Origin: Bacteroidota bacterium
GTDB taxonomy: Bacteria > Bacteroidota > Bacteroidia > UKL13-3
Assembly (NCBI GenBank): GCA_947449515.1
Contig: CANFSD010000004.1
Span: forward strand, 1 to 33,316
Direction of reading: 5' to 3'
DNA length: 33,316 nucleotides
The position numbers were made by a program, and so were the translations under genes. Position 1 is the first letter of the stretch. Each line of letters opens with the position of its first letter. A model generated the notes under the pieces. It did no database searches. It was not told the DNA's origin and worked only from the letters and a program-made list of their open reading frames with translations. This document shows, piece by piece, positions 24,150 to 31,705 of the stretch.

Positions 24150-24860
24150 TTAGTTTTTCTTGCCAGTTACCATTTTATTGTTGAGTTCTCTTTTCACACG
24201 GGGATGTATAACACTTTCGTTTTTTACGAGAAAGTCCTGTACAGCTTTTTTATCAATTGCAACAAGCATTCTGAGGGCCCATGACTGCGCCTTTACAACC
24301 ATATCATGTTTATCCGAAACCAATAACTGACAAACCTCTAAAGTTTTAGCAACATCACCTTTACCACCACGAGATTTCATATTAAGTGGAATGGTGGCAA
24401 CCAAGGCCAACCTGCGCATCCAAAAGTTGGCATGATTTGTCAATTGATGAATAAATGCAGTACTAATTTGCTGATTTCTCCAGGCTACTCCAAAAACATG
24501 CACCCCAAAAGTATCAACACAAACCCAGTTATCCATTCCCTTCACAAAATCATTGAAATCTGCTTCTGAAAAACAAGCCAAAGTTTTCTTTTCTAATCCT
24601 ATAAATTCATACGCCAATTGCACTGTTTCCATATAGCCTTCGTCTATTAAGCACTTAGCCAATTCCATTTTTCCTGAAACAGGAAAATCTTTACATATCA
24701 CCCGAAGCTCCTTTAAAATTAATTTTAAATCCGGGTTTTTCACTCCGTAAATTTTCAAAATGGTGGGATAAGAAATTATAGCAAATTCCTTTCTGCCATC
24801 ATCTTTAAGCTGCATAAAACTCTGGTGTAAACCCTCAATAATTAATTTATAATCCTGCAT
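24150..24860 (-). CDS. AlkD-like DNA alkylation repair glycosylase
   Basis: A 236-residue all-helical HEAT-repeat protein of the AlkD family, which removes positively charged 3- and 7-alkylated purines from DNA without base flipping. Residues spaced as in Bacillus cereus AlkD are visible: Trp112 and Asp116 (DNWVCVDTFG), Arg149/Arg150 (FWMRRLA) and Trp194 (AQSWALR). The ATG at 24860 is chosen; a TTG at 24869 would add three residues. The stop codon abuts that of the convergent HhH/barrel gene with no spacer and no terminator. Specificity within the AlkC/AlkD group is uncertain. Confidence 0.82.
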   Translation of the reverse strand: MQDYKLIIEGLHQSFMQLKDDGRKEFAIISYPTILKIYGVKNPDLKLILKELRVICKDFPVSGKMELAKCLIDEGYMETVQLAYEFIGLEKKTLACFSEADFNDFVKGMDNWVCVDTFGVHVFGVAWRNQQISTAFIHQLTNHANFWMRRLALVATIPLNMKSRGGKGDVAKTLEVCQLLVSDKHDMVVKAQSWALRMLVAIDKKAVQDFLVKNESVIHPRVKRELNNKMVTGKKN

Positions 24861-24940
24861 ATCTTTCAATTCTACCTCAAATTTTAGTCACTTTACTAAT
24901 GTTCTCCACAAAAAAAGCGAATAAGAGTCATAAATTCACA

Positions 24941-24972
24941 TTTGGAATCACTTTGCGTTTTGGTTACTTTTG
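24941..24972 (+). promoter_or_regulatory. Candidate promoter of the alpha-oxoamine synthase gene
   Basis: TTTG (24941-24944), a 20-base spacer and TACTTTTG (24965-24972) agree with the Bacteroidota consensus. The start codon follows 24 bases after the -7 box. Confidence 0.6.
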
Positions 24973-24996
24973 CCCGCAATTAAAGCAAACAGACAA

Positions 24997-26250
24997 ATGG
25001 ATCTTTTTGAAAAACTACAGAAGAAAGCGGGCCCATTAGGCCAATATGCCGATGATGCCTACGGCTATTACATGTTTCCAAAATTAGAAGGCGAAATTGG
25101 TCCTGAAATGGATTTCCGAGGCCAAAAGATGCTTAATTGGAGCCTTAACAATTATTTAGGTTTAGCCAATCACCCAGAAGTTCGTCAGACCGATGCAGAA
25201 GCCGCAGCCAAATTTGGCTTAGGTTACCCAATGGGTGCGCGCATGATGAGTGGTAACTCTGTATACCATGAGCAATTAGATAGAGAATTAGCTGCATTTG
25301 AATCAAAAGAAGATGCTGTATTATTAAACTATGGATACCAAGGAATGGTGAGTGCCATTGACGCCATGGTTGATAGACATGATGTTATTGTATATGATGC
25401 CGAAAGTCATGCATGTATTGTTGATGGCGTAAGGCTTCACATGGGCAAGCGTTTTGTGTTTGAACACAACGACATGGAAAGCTTAGAAAAGCAATTACAA
25501 CGTGCCACCAGGTTAACGCAAGAATCTGGAGGAGCCATTTTGGTAATTACCGAAGGTGTATTTGGAATGACTGGTGCACAAGGCAGGTTAAAAGATATTG
25601 TTGCTTTAAAATCAAAATACAATTTCCGCTTATTTGTAGATGATGCACATGGTTTTGGCACTATGGGTAAAACAGGTGCTGGAACGGGTGAAGAGCAAAA
25701 TTGCCAAGATGGTATTGATATATATTTTGGAACTTTTGCCAAATCTATGGCCTTAATTGGTGGATTTATTGCTGCCAATAAAGAAGTTGTAAAATTCTTA
25801 CGTTACAATTTACGCTCACAGATTTACGCGAAATCAGTTCCAATGCCTATAGTAATTGGAGCCCTAAAAAGGTTAGACCTTATCCGTAAACACCCAGAAT
25901 TCAGAGAGAATTTATGGAAAGTTGTTACCGCGTTGCAAACAGGCTTAAAGGCAGAAGGCTTTGATTTGGGTCGAACCAACTCTCCTGTATCTCCTGTAAT
26001 TATGCACGGAACGGTTGCCGAATCTACTGCAGTGGTTCACGACTTAAGAGAAAACTTCCATATTTTCTGTTCAGTGGTGGTTTACCCAGTTATTCCAAAA
26101 GGTATGATCTTATTGCGATTAATACCAACTGCCGTTCATACGGTAGAACAAGCAGAAATAACCATTAAGGCTTTCAAAGAAATCAGAGAGAAATTGAAAG
26201 ATGGTTCATACAATAACGACAAAGTAATTAATATGGCAGAAAAAAATTGA
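24997..26250 (+). CDS. Alpha-oxoamine synthase (serine palmitoyltransferase- or cysteate acyltransferase-like)
   Basis: A 417-residue PLP enzyme that condenses an amino acid with an acyl thioester and releases CO2. Family residues: NNYLGLANHP (51-60), the PLP-stacking His138 (YDAESHAC), VDDAHGFG with Asp215 and His218, and the Schiff-base Lys249 in FGTFAKS. The N-terminal MDLFEKL...GYYMFPKLEGEIGPEM and the whole body match a Bacteroidota type that I associate with long-chain-base synthesis: serine palmitoyltransferase for sphingolipids, or the cysteate acyltransferase for sulfonolipids (capnines). Neither 2-amino-3-ketobutyrate ligase nor BioF can be excluded by motif alone, but no biotin or threonine genes are nearby. 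The ATG at 24997 is preferred over a TTG at 24970, which would overlap the -7 box. Confidence 0.85.
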   Translation: MDLFEKLQKKAGPLGQYADDAYGYYMFPKLEGEIGPEMDFRGQKMLNWSLNNYLGLANHPEVRQTDAEAAAKFGLGYPMGARMMSGNSVYHEQLDRELAAFESKEDAVLLNYGYQGMVSAIDAMVDRHDVIVYDAESHACIVDGVRLHMGKRFVFEHNDMESLEKQLQRATRLTQESGGAILVITEGVFGMTGAQGRLKDIVALKSKYNFRLFVDDAHGFGTMGKTGAGTGEEQNCQDGIDIYFGTFAKSMALIGGFIAANKEVVKFLRYNLRSQIYAKSVPMPIVIGALKRLDLIRKHPEFRENLWKVVTALQTGLKAEGFDLGRTNSPVSPVIMHGTVAESTAVVHDLRENFHIFCSVVVYPVIPKGMILLRLIPTAVHTVEQAEITIKAFKEIREKLKDGSYNNDKVINMAEKN

Positions 26251-26334
26251 CAAAATATTGTCGATTGAATTTCGTTAGTTTGACAACTTACATCATTGGA
26301 ACTTGAAGAACTAAGCTAAACCAAAATTAAATAA

Positions 26335-26793
26335 ATGACTATTAAAAAAATCGGTTTTCTATTGCTCATTTTTGCAGCAATCTCTTTTAAATCTGCTGAA
26401 GAAATTAAATGGCTTGACTTTAACAAAGGCTATGATTTAGCCAAAAAGAAAAACAAGATCATGTTGGTAGATGTGTACACAGATTGGTGCGGTTGGTGCA
26501 AGCGCATGGACAGAGATGCCTATGCAAAAGAAGGTATCATTAAAGCGGTGAATGCAGATTTTGTTGCCGTTAAATTTAACCCAGAAATTCAAGGTGTAAC
26601 CTATACGTTTGATGGTAAAAATTATACCGGCGAACAATTAGCGGGTGTAATTAGTAACTATCAAATTAATGGTTACCCTACAACTATTTTTATTTACCCT
26701 AAAGGTAAAAAACTAGAGGTTATGGCGGGTTACAGAAATGCAGAGCAGTTGGCTCCAATTTTATCCGACATAAAACAGAAATTCCGTAATTAA
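26335..26793 (+). CDS. Exported thioredoxin-fold protein
   Basis: A 152-residue protein with an N-terminal signal peptide (about 1-21) and a thioredoxin-like fold. The redox motif is Cys52-Gly-Trp-Cys55 within YTDWCGWCKRMD and the cis-proline loop is GYPTT. It resembles the thioredoxin-7/DUF255-like group found fused to DsbD in other bacteria. It is expected to reduce or shuffle disulfides in the periplasm; the partner is unknown. The gene follows the oxoamine synthase after 84 bases. That gap has a TAnnTTTG-like box with one mismatch (TTAGTTTG, 26274-26281), so it may have its own promoter. It ends at a strong bidirectional terminator. Confidence 0.86.
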   Translation: MTIKKIGFLLLIFAAISFKSAEEIKWLDFNKGYDLAKKKNKIMLVDVYTDWCGWCKRMDRDAYAKEGIIKAVNADFVAVKFNPEIQGVTYTFDGKNYTGEQLAGVISNYQINGYPTTIFIYPKGKKLEVMAGYRNAEQLAPILSDIKQKFRN

Positions 26794-26816
26794 TAGTTTA
26801 CAGAACTTTTCATAAT

Positions 26817-26852
26817 AAAAAAGCCGCTCATGAATTCATGAGCGGCTTTTTT
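26817..26852. terminator. Bidirectional terminator, perfect 36-bp palindrome
   Basis: A perfect inverted repeat with no spacer: an A-run, GCCGCTCATGAA, its reverse complement, and a T-run. It serves the thioredoxin-fold gene (+) and lipA (-), which converge here. Hairpin plus U-tract forms in both directions. Confidence 0.93.
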
Positions 26853-26866
26853 ATTGAATAATTCAA

Positions 26867-27733
26867 TTATATATGGCGTTCTGCATGGTAAGAAGACCTT
26901 ACCAATGCGCCAGATTCTACATAATTAAAGCCCATTGCCAATCCAGCTTCCTTGTAATAAGCAAATTGTTCTGGCGTAATAAATGCTTCAACATTCACAT
27001 GCATTTTTGTAGGTTGTAGGTATTGCCCCAAGGTTAATACATCACAGTTGTGTGCTGCCAAATCTTGCATTACCTCAAGCACTTCCTGTTCGGTTTCACC
27101 AAGCCCAAGCATAACACCACTTTTTGTTCTACGTCCGCGCGCTTTGGTTAGTTTAATTTGCTCTAAACTTCTTTCGTATTTGGCTTGTGGACGCACCTTG
27201 CGGTACAAACGTTTTACCGTTTCCATATTGTGAGAAACAACTTCTGGTTTTTCATCTAAAACTTGGTATAACAAATCCCAATGTGAAAGAAAATCTGGAA
27301 TCAAAACTTCCATAGTTGTTCCTGGGCTTTCTTGTTTAACCATTCGAATGGTATCTGCCCAAACTTTTGCACCTTTATCTGGCAATTCATCCCTGTTCAC
27401 CGAAGTGATTACAGCGTGTTTTACTTTCATTAAACGAATGGCATCTGCTACCCTGCGAGGTTCATCTAAATCATAATTATGTGCCCTACCTGTTGCCACG
27501 GCGCAAAAGGAGCAGCTTCGGGTACAAGTATTACCCAAAATCATGAAGGTTGCCGTTCCCTCTCCCCAACATTCACCCATATTTGGGCAATTGCCGCTTT
27601 CACAAATGGTGTGTAATTTATGTTCATCAACCAAACGACGAACATTTCTGTAATTCTCGCCGGTAGGCAATTTCACTTTAAGCCAACTAGGCTTTTTTAC
27701 TTTCTCTTCTCCTAATACTGGTAATTCAATCAT
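26867..27733 (-). CDS. lipA: Lipoyl synthase LipA
   Basis: Radical-SAM enzyme inserting two sulfur atoms into octanoyl groups placed by LipB. The 288-residue product has both [4Fe-4S] sets: the auxiliary cluster CxxxxCxxxxxC at Cys44, Cys49 and Cys55 (ICESGNCPNMGECW), and the radical-SAM CxxxCxxC at Cys70, Cys74 and Cys77 (CTRSCSFC). The C-terminal Arg-Ser-Ser-Tyr segment, whose Ser ligates the auxiliary cluster, is present (LVRSSYHAERH). I use the ATG at 27733; a GTG one codon earlier would give an extra Met. It lies 3 bases after the stop of the upstream outer-membrane protein gene, implying one operon. Confidence 0.97.
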   Translation of the reverse strand: MIELPVLGEEKVKKPSWLKVKLPTGENYRNVRRLVDEHKLHTICESGNCPNMGECWGEGTATFMILGNTCTRSCSFCAVATGRAHNYDLDEPRRVADAIRLMKVKHAVITSVNRDELPDKGAKVWADTIRMVKQESPGTTMEVLIPDFLSHWDLLYQVLDEKPEVVSHNMETVKRLYRKVRPQAKYERSLEQIKLTKARGRRTKSGVMLGLGETEQEVLEVMQDLAAHNCDVLTLGQYLQPTKMHVNVEAFITPEQFAYYKEAGLAMGFNYVESGALVRSSYHAERHI

Positions 27734-27736
27734 CAC

Positions 27737-28492
27737 TTAATTTCTATTTCCAAAATCGTATGCAATATAAAATCCGTAAAACAGCTGGTTGTAATTGGTA
27801 TGCGCCATAATAGGTATACCTTGCGTAAAGGCATCAACCGTAACTCCCGCCTCCAGGCACCTCATTTCATCGGCATATTGCCCCCACTCTACCTGAAATG
27901 CTGCTCTACCAAAACCGCCTAATTTAACCTGGGTTTCACCAAATCCCCTAAAAAAACTTGAGTTGCCATATATCCTGTAGATGTCTGTATGCTTTTCTGG
28001 ATCATACTTTTCACTTACATAATAGCCTTCTCCAGGCATATTATCATATTGGTACAATACCTCTAAATAAACAGGCTTTAAGAAGGCAACTGTTGCGCCC
28101 AAACTATAAACGAAATTAACGCCAACGGCATTTTTATAGGGCCTATCTGCAATAACTACCGTTTGCCCAAGGCTAGTTCTTAGAAAAAAAGCAACATTCA
28201 TTCTACCAAAAGAATATTGGCTCTGACTTTGGGTATACCCTTGTCTGCGCACCTCCTTAGGATGGCGAATGCGTGAAAAATCAAATTCTAAATGGTTTTG
28301 TTGCTTACCCGTTTTATGCCAACCATAACGGTAATAAAGTCCTGTAGACGCAAATGAATTTCTATCAACCCCAAATAAATGACTTTGGGTATACATCAAT
28401 TGCGGTTCGGTAATAGGCGCATTTTGTGCAATTAGCTGATTTGCTAGTGATAACATGCAAAACAGAAAAAAGAAATTCCTGAACTTTTTCAA
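27737..28492 (-). CDS. Putative outer-membrane beta-barrel protein, TTG start
   Basis: A 251-residue protein with an N-terminal signal peptide (MKKFRNFFFLFCMLSLANQ, cleavage likely after LIAQ) and a beta-strand-rich body ending YGFYIAYDFGNRN, consistent with an outer-membrane barrel. I do not recognise a named family. The start is a TTG at 28492: an in-frame stop lies just upstream, and the first internal ATG (residue 13) would remove the basic n-region of the signal peptide. It shares an operon with lipA downstream and is divergent from the OsmC-family gene, with a 34-base gap between start codons. Confidence 0.7.
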   Translation of the reverse strand: MKKFRNFFFLFCMLSLANQLIAQNAPITEPQLMYTQSHLFGVDRNSFASTGLYYRYGWHKTGKQQNHLEFDFSRIRHPKEVRRQGYTQSQSQYSFGRMNVAFFLRTSLGQTVVIADRPYKNAVGVNFVYSLGATVAFLKPVYLEVLYQYDNMPGEGYYVSEKYDPEKHTDIYRIYGNSSFFRGFGETQVKLGGFGRAAFQVEWGQYADEMRCLEAGVTVDAFTQGIPIMAHTNYNQLFYGFYIAYDFGNRN

Positions 28493-28497
28493 ATGAT

Positions 28498-28505
28498 TAA
28501 CTTTG
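28498..28505 (+). promoter_or_regulatory. -7 element for the OsmC-family gene
   Basis: TAACTTTG matches TAnnTTTG exactly, about 21 bases before the ATG at 28527. No clear -33 box. It lies 3 bases from an opposed element on the other strand. Confidence 0.42.
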
Positions 28506-28508
28506 CTT

Positions 28509-28516
28509 CAAATCTA
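28509..28516 (-). promoter_or_regulatory. -7 element for the outer-membrane protein/lipA operon
   Basis: The minus strand reads TAGATTTG, an exact TAnnTTTG match, 16 bases before the TTG start at 28492. No clear -33 box. Because it overlaps the reach of the opposed plus-strand promoter, polymerase probably cannot use both at once. Confidence 0.42.
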
Positions 28517-28526
28517 TAAAAAAAAC

Positions 28527-28934
28527 ATGGCAACTTCAGAAGTAGTTTACCAAGGCGAATTAAGGTGTAAAGCTAAACATTTACAATCAGAAAGCATAAT
28601 TGTTACAGATGCTCCCATTGATAACCATGGCAAAGGTGAAGCATTTTCTCCAACCGATTTATTGGCAACCTCATTAGGTGTATGTATGCTAACCATTATG
28701 GGTATTGAAGCCAATAAACATAAAATTAATATAGATGGAACCCAACTGAGTATTACCAAGCATATGGGCACAATGCCCAGGAGGGTAACAAAAATTGAAG
28801 TAAAAGTGATGGTACCAACCCTTGGGCTGACCGATAGGCAAAAAGCCGCTTTAACAGAGGCTGGAATTAATTGCCCTGTAGCTAAAAGCTTGCATCCTGA
28901 TTTAATTCAGGACATTGAATTTAACTACAATTAG
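28527..28934 (+). CDS. OsmC-family thiol peroxidase
   Basis: A 135-residue protein of the OsmC/Ohr superfamily, which reduces organic peroxides using a two-cysteine centre. The two reactive cysteines are present: Cys53 in TSLGVCMLTIMG and Cys116 in GINCPVAKSLHPD. FSPTDLLATSLG is typical of the OsmC (YhfA-like) branch. The ATG at 28527 is used because an in-frame TTG at 28503 lies inside the -7 box. Its stop codon overlaps that of the 37-residue lipoprotein gene on the other strand. Confidence 0.9.
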   Translation: MATSEVVYQGELRCKAKHLQSESIIVTDAPIDNHGKGEAFSPTDLLATSLGVCMLTIMGIEANKHKINIDGTQLSITKHMGTMPRRVTKIEVKVMVPTLGLTDRQKAALTEAGINCPVAKSLHPDLIQDIEFNYN

Positions 28935-29044
28935 AAGCTAACTCCTATGGCAGGAACTGGAATAGAAAACTTGGGGCAGCTTCCTTTACAAGCACTTAAG
29001 CTCAATAGAGCAAAAATGGCGATGGCATAAATTATCTTTTTCAT
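28931..29044 (-). CDS. Tiny lipoprotein (37 residues)
   Basis: Starts at the ATG at 29044: MKKIIYAIAIFALLSLSAC, a complete lipoprotein signal with lipobox LSAC and lipidated Cys19. It leaves a mature peptide of only 19 residues (CKGSCPKFSIPVPAIGVSF). A longer reading of the frame from further upstream would put a soluble segment before the signal and is unlikely. Short Bacteroidota lipoproteins with a CP-containing mature end are familiar to me, but this one has no assigned function. It is anchored in the periplasm or outer membrane. The stop codon overlaps that of the OsmC-family gene (28931-28934), and its start is 17 bases from the divergent methyltransferase. Confidence 0.65.
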   Translation of the reverse strand: MKKIIYAIAIFALLSLSACKGSCPKFSIPVPAIGVSF

Positions 29045-29061
29045 TCTAAAATTATTAACTA

Positions 29062-30267
29062 TTGAATACAACGAGCTCCATAAGGCAACTATTGCAAACA
29101 TTTGATTTGGAAGGTTTTTTGACCCAAAACAAACAAATGGATGCAAATATATTCTTATTAACCCACAAAAGTAATAAAAATGATTTGAATTGGCTATTAG
29201 CAGAGCAAATCAAATTATATCCCAAGGCAATAAACAAACTTCCTCATTTTGTTAAAAACCATTGTTGGTTCACCTCAAAAAGTTATGAGCAAGCCAGCGG
29301 GGAAGCCTCTGCACAGTTCAAAGCATCCCTGCTAAAGGGTAGGAATTTATTGGATTTATCTGGCGGATTAGGGGTTGATGATTGGGCTTTTTCACAAAAT
29401 TTTGACAATGTAATCTCCTTAGATCCAGATATAAGCCTCAATGATATTGTTAGGGAAAACTTTCATCGACTGCAGCGAAAAAACATAGAAAGAATAAGCA
29501 TTAGCGCAGAAGAATACCTTTTAAATACGCAAGAAAAATTCGACCTCATATACCTAGATGCCGACAGAAGACCAGCCCAAGGGAAAAGTTATTTCTTGAG
29601 CAATGATGCACCCAATTTTTTAGAAATTCAGGATACTTGCTTTTCCCTTACATCCAAAATTCTCCTGAAACTTTCGCCCATGGCAGACCTCCATTACCTT
29701 CAAGAAACCCTTTCACACATAGAGAAAATTATTGTTGTAGGAGACAAAAAGGAAGTAAAGGAAGTATTGGTTTTATTAAACAGCTCCAATGAATCGAAAC
29801 CAATTATTGAAAGTGTATTATTGCTAGAAGGTGAGGAAAACCGCCATTTTTCAAGTAAAAATGATATAAAATTAGGAATTAGCCAGGTTGATTCGGAAGC
29901 TGGCTTTTTCTTTGAACCCCATGTGGTAATCATTAAAGCCCAACTCAGTTTAAATTACGCAAACGCTTGCGGTTTGAACCAATTGGCAATTAATAGCTCC
30001 TTTTATATTGGAAAGCACTTACCAGCAAATTTCATGGGACGTAGTTTTGAAATAGTAAAGGCATTTGAATTTTCCAAAAGTGTCTTTATACAATATTTAA
30101 AATCAGCACAATTGGATCAGGCCAATATTACCAAACGTAATTTTGTGTTAAGTGTTGAAGAAATTAGAAAAGCCTATAAAATAAAAGAGGGTGGCAAAGA
30201 CTATTTATTCTTTAGCACCCTCTCTGATGGAACCCGTATGGTTTATCACTGTATTAAAACAGCCTAG
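29062..30267 (+). CDS. THUMP-like class I SAM-dependent methyltransferase (PG_1098 type), TTG start
   Basis: A 401-residue protein of the Bacteroidota family with a helical N-terminus, a Rossmann methyltransferase core (SAM motif LLDLSGGLGVD, residues 96-106; acidic LDPD at 120-123; FDLIYLDADRRP at 160-171) and a C-terminal THUMP-like region. THUMP fusion suggests an RNA, probably tRNA, substrate; this is inference. The start must be the TTG at 29062 or the TTG ten codons on. An in-frame TAA lies two codons upstream, and the first ATG (residue 26) would cut into the conserved N-terminal helices. Its TAG stop shares a CTAG with the stop of the convergent transglycosylase. Confidence 0.83.
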   Translation: MNTTSSIRQLLQTFDLEGFLTQNKQMDANIFLLTHKSNKNDLNWLLAEQIKLYPKAINKLPHFVKNHCWFTSKSYEQASGEASAQFKASLLKGRNLLDLSGGLGVDDWAFSQNFDNVISLDPDISLNDIVRENFHRLQRKNIERISISAEEYLLNTQEKFDLIYLDADRRPAQGKSYFLSNDAPNFLEIQDTCFSLTSKILLKLSPMADLHYLQETLSHIEKIIVVGDKKEVKEVLVLLNSSNESKPIIESVLLLEGEENRHFSSKNDIKLGISQVDSEAGFFFEPHVVIIKAQLSLNYANACGLNQLAINSSFYIGKHLPANFMGRSFEIVKAFEFSKSVFIQYLKSAQLDQANITKRNFVLSVEEIRKAYKIKEGGKDYLFFSTLSDGTRMVYHCIKTA

Positions 30268-31517
30268 ACCTTATTGGAATATATTTTTAGTTTTTGTCCG
30301 CGTGAGACCTTGTTTTTCCTAATTACACCTTTGTTCCAGCGCTTTAAATCGGCCACACTTACATCAAACTTCCGTGCAATTTTTGCCAAGTAATCTCCAC
30401 TTTTAACCTTATAAACAATTTTCTCCGGACGGGCATTTTCAATTTCACGGTTCATCGCAATCAGGTCTTGGTTCAACTGATTGCTCAAATTAGTGTCATT
30501 GCGCAAGGCTGCAACTTTTACAGCCATGTGGTATGGCAAGGTAAGTACCACACCGTTGCTAGAAAAAGGTATTACCCCACGACGAAGAGATGGGTTGTAA
30601 TTGCGAATTTCTTCTGTTGTTGTATTGAGGGCTAAAGCCAATTTTTCAATTGACATCCTATTATCTACAATAACCGTATCTAGGTGAAAATACATTTCAT
30701 CTTCAGCAGGATAAATATTATGCTCGCTGGCATAGTTCATTACATAAGCTGCTGCTATGAATGCCGGCACATAACCTCGGGTTTCACGAGGTAAATAAGG
30801 CATTATTTCCCAAATATTACGTTTACCACCAGACCTACGAATGGCTTTAGAAACATTACCCGGACCGCAATTATAACTTGCTATTACGAGCAACCAATCG
30901 CCATAAATACGGTATGAATTTTTAAAATATTTTACAGCCGCCTCGGTAGATTTGATAATATCTTTTCTATCGTCAATGTAAGAATCTGAACGCAAACCGT
31001 ACATTCTTCCGGTTGGAGCCATAAACTGCCATAGACCGGCTGCACCTACAGGAGAGATGGCCCTTTGGTTCAAAGCACTTTCAATAACTGCCAAATACTT
31101 CAATTCCATTGGCACATTTTCACGATCGAAAACCTCTTCAAAAATGGGAAAGTAGAACTTAGAACTGCTTAATACTTTACTTACCAATTTGCGCTTGCGG
31201 TTGGCATATAAATCAATATATGCTCTAACTTGTTGGTTATATTCAAGCGGAATTTCAGTTTCTAAAAGACTTAAACGGAAGGCATATGTTGAATCAGAGT
31301 AAACAGGAATATCACCTTCATCAAAACCATAAATATTTAACTCTCCAGCATCTGTAACTGGGTATAATTTGTTTCTCCAATGAAGGGTATTGCTATCAAT
31401 TTTAGCCACCAGCGCGTCTCGGTCCGAACCAAAACCGCCCACAAGTGGTTGAGCAGCAAGGCCAGTAACCACAGTAGTTAGGACTAAAATTAAATATTTT
31501 ATTTTCTTATTCAACAT
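30264..31517 (-). CDS. MltD-type membrane-bound lytic murein transglycosylase with LysM
   Basis: Cleaves the glycan strands of peptidoglycan with formation of 1,6-anhydromuramic ends. The 417-residue protein has a signal sequence (about 1-22), an SLT domain with catalytic Glu146 in LAVIESALNQRAISPVGAAGLWQFM-type context, the ASYNCGPGN motif near residue 214, a middle linker with LysM-like features (about 290-330), and a C-terminal LysM domain (about 372-415, YKVKSGDYLAKIARKF). Its TAG stop overlaps the methyltransferase stop as the palindrome CTAG at 30264-30267. A TAnnTTTG element lies just upstream of the ATG at 31517. Confidence 0.91.
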   Translation of the reverse strand: MLNKKIKYLILVLTTVVTGLAAQPLVGGFGSDRDALVAKIDSNTLHWRNKLYPVTDAGELNIYGFDEGDIPVYSDSTYAFRLSLLETEIPLEYNQQVRAYIDLYANRKRKLVSKVLSSSKFYFPIFEEVFDRENVPMELKYLAVIESALNQRAISPVGAAGLWQFMAPTGRMYGLRSDSYIDDRKDIIKSTEAAVKYFKNSYRIYGDWLLVIASYNCGPGNVSKAIRRSGGKRNIWEIMPYLPRETRGYVPAFIAAAYVMNYASEHNIYPAEDEMYFHLDTVIVDNRMSIEKLALALNTTTEEIRNYNPSLRRGVIPFSSNGVVLTLPYHMAVKVAALRNDTNLSNQLNQDLIAMNREIENARPEKIVYKVKSGDYLAKIARKFDVSVADLKRWNKGVIRKNKVSRGQKLKIYSNKV

Positions 31518-31539
31518 GTGTATTTGACAGTAGGAATCC

Positions 31540-31547
31540 CAAATATA
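31540..31547 (-). promoter_or_regulatory. -7 element upstream of the lytic transglycosylase gene
   Basis: The minus strand reads TATATTTG, an exact TAnnTTTG match 22 bases before the ATG at 31517. No convincing -33 box at normal spacing. It lies in the 188-base gap shared with lpxK, where nothing else is recognised. Confidence 0.45.
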
Positions 31548-31705
31548 CGTAGGATAACCATCATAACTTTATTTCTACAAAGGTAAGTATCCACAGCATA
31601 TTTTCCTAATAAACGCCAAATGAGCAGTTTAGAGTACACTTTACGAGATTTTTCTAAAAAATTGACACAAAAAGGGGAACTTGCATGTCTAAAATTGTTT
31701 GAATT

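Noticed and set aside
26249..26262. Inverted repeat GACAA-AATA-TTGTC between the oxoamine synthase and thioredoxin-fold genes as an operator or terminator
   Set aside because: Arms are only five bases, AT-rich, with no T-run and no second copy elsewhere; chance is a sufficient explanation.
28931..29146. Reading the tiny lipoprotein as a 71-residue protein
   Set aside because: The extra 34 residues would stand before a complete lipoprotein signal and overlap the divergent methyltransferase gene.
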